Shown: positions 43,701-53,034 of the stretch, one piece after another
Layout: every line of letters begins with the position of its first letter
How positions within the stretch are numbered: the stretch's first letter is position 1
Origin: Flavobacteriales bacterium
Lineage (GTDB): Bacteria; Bacteroidota; Bacteroidia; Flavobacteriales_D; Sanyastnellaceae
DNA length: 64,000 bases
Direction: 5' to 3'
Assembly (NCBI GenBank): GCA_018402085.1
Contig: JAGYJM010000002.1
Location: forward strand, 2,867,501-2,931,500
Made by a program: the position numbers and the translations under genes
Notes under the pieces: model-generated
Database searches by the model: none
What the model was told of the DNA's origin: nothing
What the model saw: the letters and a program-made list of their open reading frames with translations, nothing else

Positions 43701-46358
43701 TCAGGAGGCATCATTTCCCGGTTGATTGAGCCCTTTTCTAATCTCGAGCTCATCCAGTTCAATGTCTTCTTCTTCGTCGATGATTTCCAAGAAGGGTTCT
43801 GAGAAGGCTTTGGTGGTCAACCAGCGTTCAAAGCTGAGCAACAGAGAGGGGAGCAAGACAAGGTTAGCGAACATGGCTACGAGCAGTGTCATAGAAACCA
43901 ACACCCCTAGCGCTCGGGTACCTTCAAACTCAGAAGCGGCAAACATTCCGAACCCAAAAAAGAGCACGATCGAAGTGTACATCATGCTGACTCCGGTCTC
44001 TTTCACGGCGAGTAATACAGACTCTCTGATATTCCACGCTTTAACCTTCAGCTCTTGTCGGTATTTGGCCAGGAAGTGAATGGTATCATCAACAGAGATA
44101 CCAAAAGCGATCGAGAATACAAGAATCGTAGACGGTTTAATCGGAATCCCGGCAAAGCCCATGACGGCGGCGGTAAAGATCAACGGAATCATATTTGGCA
44201 CGAGCGAGATCAGCACCATCCTTCCTGACCTGAACAGGAGGGCCATGATGAGCGCGATGACACAGATGGCGAGTGCGAGACTGATAAAGAGATTTCGCAC
44301 CATATAGGTCGTTCCTTCAAGGAAAACGACGCTGGTGCCTGTGAGCGTAACCTTCGTCCGTGAAGCCTCGATCGCCTTGCGCAGAGCAGCGTTCAACTGA
44401 CCGATCTCGCCTATTTCTGCAAGGCAGGTGCGCGGATCTTCGCAATTCTCATCCACATCTCCATCAGCTGCCAACAGATCGAAAGTGGGCTGTACATAAG
44501 CCGGATAAGCATCAAAGAATGCACTGACAGCACCTTTCGCTCCTGTCTGAATGGAGGAATAGAGGCTGTCAACATCTGCGGCGCGCGGGTTAAAGATCGA
44601 ATCGATGCGCGGACGTAATTCACCGAGGAGGGCGGCCATTTCGCGGGTGCCTATATCGGCAATCTGCGCACTGATGCGTGTTCTTCGGCGGGTTGAGTCT
44701 ATAAAGGTTTTCTCAATACCACCTGTTTGGTATTCACTTTGGAAATACGGGCCGATGAAAGATTGTTCCTGGCGGGAGAGCAGGCTATATTTTCGTTCAT
44801 CGCCGCTATAAAATGCCTGTTTGGCAAATTTCACGGCATCAACAATAGAGAGTGAGCGACTGACTTGCGGGTACTCAGCGAGCAATTCCTGCATTTCTTC
44901 CATTCTTCGCAGGTTCTTATCGCGCAGCACCGTTCCGGGTTTCTGCGTATCGATGATCACCTCAAACGGCATCACGCCTTTGAAACGAGACTCAAACCAA
45001 CGGAGGTCTGTAATCACGCGGTCATCTTGTGGTAAATCATCAACGAGATTGCCCGTGGTTTCCATAAGGCTGATACCCACAAAGCCCAGTACCACAAAGC
45101 CTATTGTACCGATGTACACCGGTCTCCGGTGGTTTGTCACGATGTGTACGAGCTGGTTCACCACCTGAAACAACCAGCGGCGATCAAGGTGGCGCACATG
45201 GCGACGCCGAGGTTCCGGGAGAAAGCTGAACACCGTAGGGATAGTGATCAATGAAATCAGGAACATCGCCATGATATTGATCGAAGCAATGACCCCGAAA
45301 TGCCTGAGAATATCGCTGTGGGTAAAAATGAATGTGGCAAAACCCAGCGCGGTGGTGGCATTGGTCATAAAAGTAGCGTTGCCCACCTTCTGGATCACAC
45401 GGGTGAGCGCTTTCATTTTATTACCGTGCTTCTTAAACTCGGCGTGGTACTTGTTCAGGAGATAAATGCAGTTCGGCACACCGATGACAATCATCAGTGG
45501 CGGAATCAGCCCCATCAACATCGAGATAGGATAATCAAAAATGGCAATCGTACCCAACGACCAGACCACGCCAATGCACACTACGATGATGCAAACGATC
45601 ATCACGCCGATATTTCGGAAGAAGAGCAAGAGCAGCACCGCTGTGACAGCGGCTGCCAGCAGAATAAAAAGTCGGAGTTCGCCTTTTACCTTTCCCACCA
45701 TTTGGGTTCTGATGAAGGGCAACCCCGAAACGTAGGCCTTGATACCTGTGCGCTGCTCAAAAATTTCTACGTGTTCCAGAATTCGCTTAACCGACGGCCC
45801 CCTGTCTTCAGAGTTGAACAGGTCAGCATTCACGAAGACCATGGTCAGCGTTGCAGGTGATTCTTTCTGGTAAAGCAGGCCCTCATAAAAAGGCAAGTTT
45901 CTTACGGTTGCCAAACCGCTGTCAAGGGCCAACTGATTCACTGGTTTTGAAGGAAAGACCCTTTCAAAGTCAAAGCGCCGAAGTGAATCGTCACGTACGA
46001 TACTGTAAATGAAACCTAATGAGAAAACCGAATCAACGGCGCTGCGCGGCTCTCCGTCTACCGGAACGGTTACATTTCGCAACCGCGTGCTGAGATCATA
46101 CCATTCTGAGAAGTTTTCGCGGCTATACAAGGTGGAGTCTTCAACACCTATGACGATCACATTGCCATCTTCTGAAAAATTCTCGAGAAAGTCGAGATAA
46201 GCTATGTAGGTCGTGTCGTCTTCAGGAAGAAGTCCACCGAACTTGTAACTCATCCGCACATTCTGAGCCTGCCATCCAAAGAAGACAGTAATACCGAGCA
46301 GCACGATTAAGAACGGCAATCGGTAGCGGATGATAAATGATGCGAGCGAAATCCACAT
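43701..46358 (-). CDS. RND/MMPL-family exporter
   Basis: An 885-residue inner-membrane protein with two halves, each of one helix, a large periplasmic loop and a bundle of five helices (sterol-sensing/MMPL architecture). The second half has ILVFSIAFGISVDDTIHFLA, with the conserved Asp pair used for proton relay; the first has GVPNCIYLLNKYHAE. The C-terminus is acidic (EEEDIELDELEI). I start at 46358 (MWISLASFIIRYRLPFL) because the upstream 51 codons contain a repeat at 46508-46528 and look non-coding. Substrate unknown; lipid or hopanoid-type cargo is a family guess. Confidence 0.88.
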   Translation of the reverse strand: MWISLASFIIRYRLPFLIVLLGITVFFGWQAQNVRMSYKFGGLLPEDDTTYIAYLDFLENFSEDGNVIVIGVEDSTLYSRENFSEWYDLSTRLRNVTVPVDGEPRSAVDSVFSLGFIYSIVRDDSLRRFDFERVFPSKPVNQLALDSGLATVRNLPFYEGLLYQKESPATLTMVFVNADLFNSEDRGPSVKRILEHVEIFEQRTGIKAYVSGLPFIRTQMVGKVKGELRLFILLAAAVTAVLLLLFFRNIGVMIVCIIVVCIGVVWSLGTIAIFDYPISMLMGLIPPLMIVIGVPNCIYLLNKYHAEFKKHGNKMKALTRVIQKVGNATFMTNATTALGFATFIFTHSDILRHFGVIASINIMAMFLISLITIPTVFSFLPEPRRRHVRHLDRRWLFQVVNQLVHIVTNHRRPVYIGTIGFVVLGFVGISLMETTGNLVDDLPQDDRVITDLRWFESRFKGVMPFEVIIDTQKPGTVLRDKNLRRMEEMQELLAEYPQVSRSLSIVDAVKFAKQAFYSGDERKYSLLSRQEQSFIGPYFQSEYQTGGIEKTFIDSTRRRTRISAQIADIGTREMAALLGELRPRIDSIFNPRAADVDSLYSSIQTGAKGAVSAFFDAYPAYVQPTFDLLAADGDVDENCEDPRTCLAEIGEIGQLNAALRKAIEASRTKVTLTGTSVVFLEGTTYMVRNLFISLALAICVIALIMALLFRSGRMVLISLVPNMIPLIFTAAVMGFAGIPIKPSTILVFSIAFGISVDDTIHFLAKYRQELKVKAWNIRESVLLAVKETGVSMMYTSIVLFFGFGMFAASEFEGTRALGVLVSMTLLVAMFANLVLLPSLLLSFERWLTTKAFSEPFLEIIDEEEDIELDELEIRKGLNQPGNDAS

Positions 46359-46507
46359 AGGGGTCACGGCAGTTTTAGACCGACGCGGGCAAGGTGCAAA
46401 GAAACAAAAATCGAACCGCGCACGTGCGCAGAATTTCAACCTTCGTGCGTTGGATGTACCCCCGGCGTGAAACGGATCCATCGCAAACGGGCGCAGGACG
46501 CGTGTTC

Positions 46508-46528
46508 GCATCCCGCGATTTTTCGCGG
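46508..46528 (+). repeat. 21-base hairpin repeat, short type
   Basis: GCATC plus stem CCGCGA/TCGCGG with loop TTTT. It lies between the divergent exporter and lpd genes. Confidence 0.78.
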
Positions 46529-46594
46529 AAAAAAATCACCGTACCCTTCAGGAAAACTGCCCGAAATCATCTGCCCTATTCATTCTTCGGTCAC

Positions 46595-46602
46595 TATCTT
46601 TG
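46595..46602 (+). promoter_or_regulatory. Bacteroidota -7 promoter element of lpd
   Basis: TATCTTTG, 25 bases before the lpd ATG at 46628. It supports this start over the longer open frame from 46394. Confidence 0.65.
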
Positions 46603-46627
46603 TGAGATAATTCAAGAAGACGCTTCA

Positions 46628-48031
46628 ATGGCAAAATATGACGTAGCCATCATCGGCTCAGGACCCGGAGGATATGTTGCAGCAATCCGCTGTGCGCAGT
46701 TAGGTATGAAAACGGCGATCATCGAGCGTTATCCCACGCTCGGAGGCACCTGTCTCAATGTAGGCTGTATACCCTCCAAAGCCCTGCTCGACTCAAGCGA
46801 GCATTTTCACAAGGCGCAGGAGCAGTTTAGCGAACACGGCATCAAACTGAAAGACCTCGAAGTGGATATGCCACAAATGATCAAGCGCAAACGCGAGGTG
46901 GTTGAACAAACGGTCGGTGGCATTGATTTTCTCATGAAGAAAAACAAGATTGACGTTATACACGGTCACGGCAGCTTCAAATCGAAAAACGAAATCGTCG
47001 TGACTCCCGACAAAGGTGAAGCTCAAACGATTGAAGCCGATAAGATCATCATCGCCACAGGGTCAAAACCGGCTTCGCTACCGTTCATTAAGATCGACAA
47101 GAAGCGCATCATCACTTCAACGGAAGCGCTCGAGCTGCAGAAGGTGCCGAAGCACATGATTATTATCGGTGGCGGGGTGATCGGTTTGGAACTTGGATCC
47201 GTTTATGCCAGACTTGGCGCAGAAGTGACCGTTTTGGAGTATATGGACTCGATCATCCCGACAATGGATCGCACCATGGGCAAAGAACTCGCTCGCTCTA
47301 TGAAAAAGCTTGGCGTGAAATTTTTGCTGCAGCACAAAGTTAAAGAGGTCACCAGCACATCGCGTCAGGTGACCGTTAAAGCTGACGACAAGAAGGGTGA
47401 GGAAGTAACTCTTAAGGGGGATTACTGCCTGGTTTCAGTCGGACGGAAAGCTTACACAGAAGGACTGGGGCTCGAGAATGTGGGCATTCAAACAGACGAG
47501 CGTGGTCGTATTGAGGTGGATGAGCACCTGCGCACAGTCGCTCCGCACATCTATGCGATTGGCGATGTCATCAAAGGAGCCATGCTGGCGCACAAGGCCG
47601 AGGAAGAAGGGATGTTCGTGGCCGAGAAGATCGCCGGTCAAAAGCCGCATATCAATTACCTCCTGATTCCAAATGTGGTTTATACCTGGCCGGAAGTAGC
47701 GAGTGTAGGATACACCGAAGAACAGCTAAAAGAAAAAGACATTGACTATAAATCGGGCTCATTCCCTTTCAAAGCAAGCGGTCGGGCTCGTGCCAGCATG
47801 GATACAGACGGGGTGATCAAAGTATTGGCACATAAAGAAACCGATGAAATTCTCGGAGTACACATGTGCGGACCACGCGCGGCAGACATGATCGCAGAAG
47901 CCGTGGTGGCCATGGAGTTTCGCGCTTCGGCAGAAGATATCGCACGCATGAGTCATGCGCACCCAACCTTCACAGAGGCATTTAAGGAGGCGGCATTGGC
48001 CGCCACTGACAATCGAGCCTTGCATGTCTGA
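46628..48031 (+). CDS. lpd: Dihydrolipoyl dehydrogenase (E3)
   Basis: FAD flavoprotein that reoxidises dihydrolipoamide for 2-oxoacid dehydrogenase and glycine cleavage complexes. 467 residues from the ATG at 46628. FAD loop YDVAIIGSGPGGYVAA, redox disulphide GGTCLNVGCIPSKALL, NAD loop MIIIGGGVIGLELGSVYARL, and the C-terminal His-Glu pair in MSHAHPTFTEAFKEA. It is the likely E3 partner of the SucA/SucB found 8 kb away. Confidence 0.97.
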   Translation: MAKYDVAIIGSGPGGYVAAIRCAQLGMKTAIIERYPTLGGTCLNVGCIPSKALLDSSEHFHKAQEQFSEHGIKLKDLEVDMPQMIKRKREVVEQTVGGIDFLMKKNKIDVIHGHGSFKSKNEIVVTPDKGEAQTIEADKIIIATGSKPASLPFIKIDKKRIITSTEALELQKVPKHMIIIGGGVIGLELGSVYARLGAEVTVLEYMDSIIPTMDRTMGKELARSMKKLGVKFLLQHKVKEVTSTSRQVTVKADDKKGEEVTLKGDYCLVSVGRKAYTEGLGLENVGIQTDERGRIEVDEHLRTVAPHIYAIGDVIKGAMLAHKAEEEGMFVAEKIAGQKPHINYLLIPNVVYTWPEVASVGYTEEQLKEKDIDYKSGSFPFKASGRARASMDTDGVIKVLAHKETDEILGVHMCGPRAADMIAEAVVAMEFRASAEDIARMSHAHPTFTEAFKEAALAATDNRALHV

Positions 48032-48067
48032 TGAACCCACGGCCCATGAAGTTGTTGGCATAGGGAT

Positions 48068-49108
48068 ATGAAAACCGGAATCTTACTCATCAATTTAGGC
48101 ACACCCGACGCTCCTACGCCGGGTGCCGTAGGTCGTTACCTGAGTGAATTTCTTGGCGACGGAAGGGTGATTGACATCCCCCTCGTGCCAAGAATGATCC
48201 TCGTGAACGGCATTATTTCGCCCACGCGGCGGTTTAAATCGAGTGCTGAATACAAAAAAGTGTGGACCACCGCAGGGTCGCCCATTCTGCTGTACAGCCA
48301 GGAGCTGGCGAAGAAGCTTCAGGAGCGCTTTCACGGCGATGACATCACGGTTGAACTGGCAATGCGCTACCAAACGCCTTCGATGGACAGTGTGCTAGAG
48401 AAGATGCGGAAGGCGAATTACGACAGGATCGTGATTCTTCCGCTTTATGCACAGTACGCATCAGCCACAACCGGATCTACCCTTGAAAAAGCATTCAAGG
48501 TAATCAGCCGATGGTATGTAATTCCTGAAATCATTGCTATCAGCCAGTACTGGAATGATGAGGGGTACCTGCAGGCTTTCGAAAACCGCGCCCGTTCATT
48601 TGACCTTGACAGCTACGATCATATTCTCTTTTCGTATCACGGACTCCCCGAGCGTCAGGTTGACAAGATCTATGAAGATCGCAAATGCAGCAATCATAGT
48701 TGCGAAGCGGAGATCAATGAGGAGAATAAATTCTGTTATAAAGCGACCTGTTATGCGACAACCCGCGAACTGGTCAAACGTCTGAATATCTCTGAAGATC
48801 AATACACCGTCTGTTTTCAATCACGCCTTGACAGCAAATGGCTTCGCCCGTTCAGCGATGAGATTATCGAAGAACTGGGCGAAAAGGGCGCTAAACGACT
48901 TTTAGTATTCTCCCCCGCCTTTGTTGCTGATTGCCTTGAGACCACTGTTGAGATTGGTGAAGGTTATGATGAGCTATTTAAAGAAAAAGGAGGAGAGCAG
49001 CTTGACCTCGTGCCCAGTCTCAATAGTGGAGACGACTGGGTGAGTGCCCTTGAAGAGATGATCCGCAGGAGACTGCCTGACCATAAAACAACAGAGGCTC
49101 CTCGTTAG
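48068..49108 (+). CDS. hemH: Ferrochelatase with a four-cysteine cluster
   Basis: Inserts Fe(II) into a porphyrin at the end of haem synthesis. It has 346 residues; the catalytic His is H191 in FSYHGLPERQ and the acidic site is CLETTVEIGEGY. Directly after the catalytic loop come C207, C212, C223 and C228 (C-x4-C-x10-C-x4-C), which could bind an iron-sulfur cluster or zinc; several bacterial ferrochelatases are known to carry [2Fe-2S] clusters. It follows lpd by 36 bases, probably co-transcribed. A hairpin GAGGCTCCT/AGGAGCCTC (49094-49115) covers the stop but lacks a T run. Confidence 0.95.
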   Translation: MKTGILLINLGTPDAPTPGAVGRYLSEFLGDGRVIDIPLVPRMILVNGIISPTRRFKSSAEYKKVWTTAGSPILLYSQELAKKLQERFHGDDITVELAMRYQTPSMDSVLEKMRKANYDRIVILPLYAQYASATTGSTLEKAFKVISRWYVIPEIIAISQYWNDEGYLQAFENRARSFDLDSYDHILFSYHGLPERQVDKIYEDRKCSNHSCEAEINEENKFCYKATCYATTRELVKRLNISEDQYTVCFQSRLDSKWLRPFSDEIIEELGEKGAKRLLVFSPAFVADCLETTVEIGEGYDELFKEKGGEQLDLVPSLNSGDDWVSALEEMIRRRLPDHKTTEAPR

Positions 49109-49115
49109 GAGCCTC
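49094..49115 (+). other. Strong hairpin across the hemH stop codon
   Basis: A 9-bp perfect stem with loop CGTT. No T tract follows, so it may be an mRNA 3'-end stabiliser or a weak terminator. Confidence 0.5.
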
Positions 49116-49300
49116 CGTCAAGCTAATCATCTGAAAAACTCTTGGCATTCGGTTATCTATAAGATTACCAGTGAGAGTCGCTCACGTTAGTTCAAACGGT
49201 GTGCCACTAACAAGAAAAACTAACTCTACACTGATAATCAATAGGTTACAAAAAATTCGCCAGTAGCACCATTTCCCAAAATGAGAAATTAAGTCTCAAT

Positions 49301-50542
49301 TTGAAACAAACAGACCTCCTTTTCCCGAACCTGACCGGTCTGCCCCATCGTGAGCTGACCTATTTGCACGACGGCACGTATACCGGCAGGTCGCTGCTCG
49401 CTGTAGGGGCTAAGGCCACGTTCAGGCTAGAAGGTGACGCGCAAGACAGGCTTGAACACATGGAGGCTTTTCTCAACGAACACCACGGAAAGTGGATGAT
49501 GGTAGCCTTGAGTTATGAGCTGAAAGACCTCATTGAAGATCTGCGCACCTCTTACCGCGATCCTGTGGGCTTTCCTGCAGCGCATATTTATGTCCCCGAA
49601 ACCTTGCTCTCACTTGAGAAAGGGCGGGTGAACGTCGTTCAATCCTTTGATGACCTCACCGCTACAAAGCTGCAGGAAGACATTCAGCGAACACCTGCAG
49701 AACACCCACCAATGAGAGCAACGCTAAAGGCCCGCCTTAGCCGCGATGCTTATCTCGAAGACATCAGAAAAATGCAATCGCATATTCAGCGTGGTGATAT
49801 ATACGAAGTGAACTACTGCCAGGAGTTCTTCACCCAAACCGATCGGTTTCACCCCTTCGCAACTTACCGAAAGCTGCACCAACTGACCCGCGCGCCCTTT
49901 TCCGCTTTTCACCGCTGCAACAACAGCTACCTCCTCTGCGCCAGTCCGGAACGCTACCTCAAACGTGAAGGAAACACCGTTATCAGTCAGCCAATTAAGG
50001 GCACCATCCGAAGAGGACGCACACCTGAAGAAGACCACCAGCTTATTGAACAGTTGCGCCATGACCCGAAAGAGCGCAGCGAAAACATCATGATCACCGA
50101 TTTGGTACGAAACGATTTCAGCCGTTCAGCCATTCCCGGAAGTGTGGTTGTTGATGAACTTTGCGGCATTCACAGCTTTGAAACCGTACACCAGATGATT
50201 TCTACGGTCAGAGCGACTTTGCCCGATGGGGTATCGTTCACCCAACTCATCCGTGACACCTTTCCGATGGGCTCTATGACCGGCGCACCTAAAGTCAGCG
50301 CCATGAAACTGATCGACCGGTATGAGCGCTCTGCCCGCGGACTTTATTCCGGCACTGTAGGCTACATTGACCCCAGCGGCAACTGCGATCTCAATGTGGT
50401 GATCCGCAGCTTGTTATTTAATGCCTCGAGCGGCTATCTTGCAGCACGGGTAGGAGGCGCCATCACGGCGGCTTCACTTCCTGAAAACGAATATGAAGAG
50501 TGCCTGCTTAAAGCTGACGCCCTCTTCAATGCCTTACGCTGA
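49301..50542 (+). CDS. pabB: Aminodeoxychorismate synthase component I
   Basis: A chorismate-using enzyme making aminodeoxychorismate for folate. 413 residues; IQRGDIYEVNYCQEF, SPERYLKREGNTVISQPIKG, SENIMITDLVRNDF, MGSMTGAPKVSAMKLI and YSGTVGYIDPSG are the family's active-site motifs. The PIKGT motif rather than PIAGT favours PabB over anthranilate synthase. No ATG is available in frame, so the start is probably the TTG at 49301. The stop overlaps the tilS ATG by one base. Confidence 0.92.
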   Translation: MKQTDLLFPNLTGLPHRELTYLHDGTYTGRSLLAVGAKATFRLEGDAQDRLEHMEAFLNEHHGKWMMVALSYELKDLIEDLRTSYRDPVGFPAAHIYVPETLLSLEKGRVNVVQSFDDLTATKLQEDIQRTPAEHPPMRATLKARLSRDAYLEDIRKMQSHIQRGDIYEVNYCQEFFTQTDRFHPFATYRKLHQLTRAPFSAFHRCNNSYLLCASPERYLKREGNTVISQPIKGTIRRGRTPEEDHQLIEQLRHDPKERSENIMITDLVRNDFSRSAIPGSVVVDELCGIHSFETVHQMISTVRATLPDGVSFTQLIRDTFPMGSMTGAPKVSAMKLIDRYERSARGLYSGTVGYIDPSGNCDLNVVIRSLLFNASSGYLAARVGGAITAASLPENEYEECLLKADALFNALR

Positions 50543-51867
50543 TGCTCGAAACCTTTTATCAACATCTCTCGCGCACACGGCTTCTCGAAGAAGGGCAGCG
50601 CGTGATTATCGCCTGCAGCGGCGGACCCGATTCTATGGCGCTCGCGGATCTCATGCGCCAATTCAACTTCGACATCCACCTCGCTCACATGAACTACGGC
50701 TTGCGCGGCGATGAGTCTGATGCCGATGAGCAACTGGTTCGCGACTTTGCTGCTGAATTCGAACTTCCGGTGCATGTGCGCCATGCTGACGCCGCAAAAG
50801 CGGCGGATGCGAGAAGCGGCGGTATTCAGGAAGCTGCCCGGGCACTTCGCTACGATTGGTTTGAAACTCTGTCACAAGAACTCAATGCAGATGCCGTAGC
50901 AACAGCGCACCATCAAGATGACTTAATCGAAACGCACCTCTGGCACCTACTTCGCGGAAGCAGCTGGAGTGGCTTTACAGGCATCCCTTCCCAAATTGGG
51001 AATATCGTTCGACCTCTTCTCTTCGCCCGAAAATCTGACTTGCTGAAGTATTGTGAATCACAGGCTGTTCCCTACCGCATTGACCACACCAATGACACCC
51101 TTGATTACAGCCGTAACCGCATCCGTCACGAAGTGATTCCGCTACTTGAGTCTGTTCGTCCGGGATTCAGGAAAAACATTCTTCGCCAGATCGAGAACTT
51201 TCGCGATCTTGATTACGTGGCGACACAGTTTCTATCATCACTGACACCCGAAGTGATTGAAGTCTCAAATATAGGTTTGAGGCTCAACGTCAATGAGCTT
51301 CGCAAACTGCCATTTCAGAGGCTCTTACTTCTTCGTGTGGCTCGCGACTATGGCTTTCCTGCGCGCCGCGTAGATGAACTTCTTGCCCTGCTCAACGCAG
51401 ACCCCGGCAAAACGGTTTACTCGCCCACACATCGGGTGATTCGCGAGCGTGACGCACTTGTCATTACCACGCGTGCCGTCTCTCCCCCGCCTCCCGCAAG
51501 AATTGCGCCGGGCCAAGAAGAGCTGCACGAGCCCGTACACCTGCTCATCGAGTATGGCTCACAAGAGAGCCTTCCGATCACCGATGACCAAATGGCGGCC
51601 TATTTTGACCTTGACCTGCTCACCTTTCCGCTGACCTTGCGGACATGGCGCACAGGCGACCGCATGCGTCCGCTCGGACTCCCCGGCAGTCAGAAACTGA
51701 GTGACATCTACACCCAGGAAAAGTGGAGCACTACCGAGAAAGAATCGGCTCTTGTGCTCTGTTCAGGTGAAGAAATCATCTGGGCACTGAAGTCTAAAGT
51801 TGCTGATTCTACGAAAATTAGCCCAAACACTCGCCATGTAATGTGCATTCGGATCATCGAAGACTGA
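50542..51867 (+). CDS. tilS: tRNA(Ile)-lysidine synthetase
   Basis: Converts C34 of tRNA-Ile2 (CAU anticodon) to lysidine, giving isoleucine decoding of AUA. 441 residues. The PP-loop IIACSGGPDSMALADL, then HMNYGLRGDESDADEQ, TAHHQDDLIETHLWHLLRGS and DHTNDTLDYSRNRIRHEVIP are canonical; a C-terminal domain with WRTGDRMRPLGLPGSQKLSD follows. A hairpin repeat (50790-50810) inside reads DAAKAADA, placed before the family motif GGIQEAARALRY. Confidence 0.96.
   Translation: MLETFYQHLSRTRLLEEGQRVIIACSGGPDSMALADLMRQFNFDIHLAHMNYGLRGDESDADEQLVRDFAAEFELPVHVRHADAAKAADARSGGIQEAARALRYDWFETLSQELNADAVATAHHQDDLIETHLWHLLRGSSWSGFTGIPSQIGNIVRPLLFARKSDLLKYCESQAVPYRIDHTNDTLDYSRNRIRHEVIPLLESVRPGFRKNILRQIENFRDLDYVATQFLSSLTPEVIEVSNIGLRLNVNELRKLPFQRLLLLRVARDYGFPARRVDELLALLNADPGKTVYSPTHRVIRERDALVITTRAVSPPPPARIAPGQEELHEPVHLLIEYGSQESLPITDDQMAAYFDLDLLTFPLTLRTWRTGDRMRPLGLPGSQKLSDIYTQEKWSTTEKESALVLCSGEEIIWALKSKVADSTKISPNTRHVMCIRIIED
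50790..50810 (-). repeat. 21-base hairpin repeat, short type (inside tilS)
   Basis: Stem CGCCGC/GCGGCG with AAAA loop followed by GATGC. Antisense to the gene and translated as AAKAADA. Confidence 0.8.
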
Positions 51868-51868
51868 A

Positions 51869-51889
51869 ACATCCGCCGCTTTTGCGGCG
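51869..51889 (+). repeat. 21-base hairpin repeat, short type
   Basis: ACATC plus stem CGCCGC/GCGGCG with loop TTTT, starting two bases after the tilS stop. Confidence 0.8.
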
Positions 51890-51918
51890 TAAAAGAAGGC
51901 ATCCTAACTACTTGCAAC

Positions 51919-52236
51919 ATGGCCCATTTCACCATTGACCGCCTGGTTACCCGTGCTTTACTACGTGATTTTCAAGAAGATCAGCACGACGTGCTTGGCA
52001 CGGAATTCGCTCGCCGAAAGCGTTCTGCGAACCTGTTTAAAGCGGTTTCACTCGAGAGTATTTACCAGCGCAAGGTGCTGCTGTGGATTGAAGGCGAAAC
52101 CTGCTGTTACCCTGTAGCTACGCGCATTACAGCGCTGGGCGACCGCATGGTTATTCTTGAACGCGATATTCCTGTACCCATTTCGAGCATTTGTCATATT
52201 TCATTTGAAGACGCATCGGGCGCCCTGTTTTCGTAA
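51919..52236 (+). CDS. Small protein of unknown function
   Basis: A 105-residue cytosolic-looking protein (MAHFTIDRLVTRALLRDFQE start), mixed alpha/beta, with the stretch LWIEGETCCYPVATRITALG. I do not recognise a family. It sits between tilS and a YhhQ-type transporter in the same direction with short spacers, so it is probably part of that transcript. Confidence 0.65.
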   Translation: MAHFTIDRLVTRALLRDFQEDQHDVLGTEFARRKRSANLFKAVSLESIYQRKVLLWIEGETCCYPVATRITALGDRMVILERDIPVPISSICHISFEDASGALFS

Positions 52237-52245
52237 ATTCGCCAC

Positions 52246-52956
52246 GTGCAGCAGGCGACCCTTTCTGAACGAGACCGAGAAGTAGCTTTCAGGCTTTACC
52301 TCTTTCTTGGTGCACTATTTATCGCAGCCCTTGTTGCATGTAACCTGATCTTCAGAAAATTCTTCACCTGGTCACCCTTTGCGGGTTCAGATTTCACCTT
52401 TGAGCAGAGCGTAGGCATCCTTCCCTACCCCATAACCTTTCTGATCACCGACCTGATTAGCGAGATTTACGGTGCCCGACGTGCAAATCAAGTGGTCTTC
52501 GCGGGGCTGGGCGCATCCCTTTTCACCCTGCTTATCATTACATTGGCAGACGTGGCTCCAGCCGCCGCGTGGTCACCGGTTAGTGACGGTGAGTTCGAGC
52601 ATGTATTCGGTCAGACGGCCATTGCCGTTGGTGCCAGTATGATTGCCTACCTGTTTGCCCAGTTCATTGACATTCGCGTATTTCACTTCTGGAAGCGCAT
52701 CACCGGTGGCAAAATGCTCTGGGTGCGCAACAATTTTTCGACACTGACTTCGCAATTCATAGATACTTTTACCGTAATACTGCTGCTGTGCCTTGGTGGA
52801 GAGATCAAATGGGTGATGTTCTGGACACTTGTCATCAATGGCTTTGCCTTCAAAGCCCTTATTGCGCTGGTTGACACCCCCTTGTTCTACGTCACCACCT
52901 GGATGGTGCGAAAGCGGTTTAACTTAGAACTCGGCCAAGAGTTAAAGATTGTTTAG
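52246..52956 (+). CDS. YhhQ/VUT-type queuosine precursor transporter
   Basis: A 236-residue inner-membrane protein with six hydrophobic helices. PYPITFLITDLISEIYGARRANQVVFAG is the hallmark region (read here across residues about 65-92), and WVRNNFSTLTSQFIDTF is the second family motif. The start is a GTG at 52246; no early ATG exists. Family members import queuosine precursors such as preQ0 or preQ1; no queuosine synthesis gene is seen nearby. Confidence 0.9.
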   Translation: MQQATLSERDREVAFRLYLFLGALFIAALVACNLIFRKFFTWSPFAGSDFTFEQSVGILPYPITFLITDLISEIYGARRANQVVFAGLGASLFTLLIITLADVAPAAAWSPVSDGEFEHVFGQTAIAVGASMIAYLFAQFIDIRVFHFWKRITGGKMLWVRNNFSTLTSQFIDTFTVILLLCLGGEIKWVMFWTLVINGFAFKALIALVDTPLFYVTTWMVRKRFNLELGQELKIV

Positions 52957-53034
52957 GAATTCAATTTTAATGGCAGACAACTGCACTCAAGCGCACAGTC
53001 TGTGGTATTTTTACAATTCCCAAATTACACGAGG

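Noticed and set aside
46359..46511. 51-codon N-terminal extension of the RND exporter
   Set aside because: The stretch is Arg/Cys-rich, contains a dispersed repeat, and the first membrane helix begins at the later Met.
46394..46627. 78-codon N-terminal extension of Lpd
   Set aside because: It precedes a TATCTTTG promoter box and the FAD-binding motif begins at the ATG at 46628.
49109..49300. tRNA or leader gene before pabB
   Set aside because: Small inverted repeats are present (GTGAG/CTCAC, GTTAGTT/AACTAAC) but no cloverleaf, no T run and no codon-rich leader ORF.
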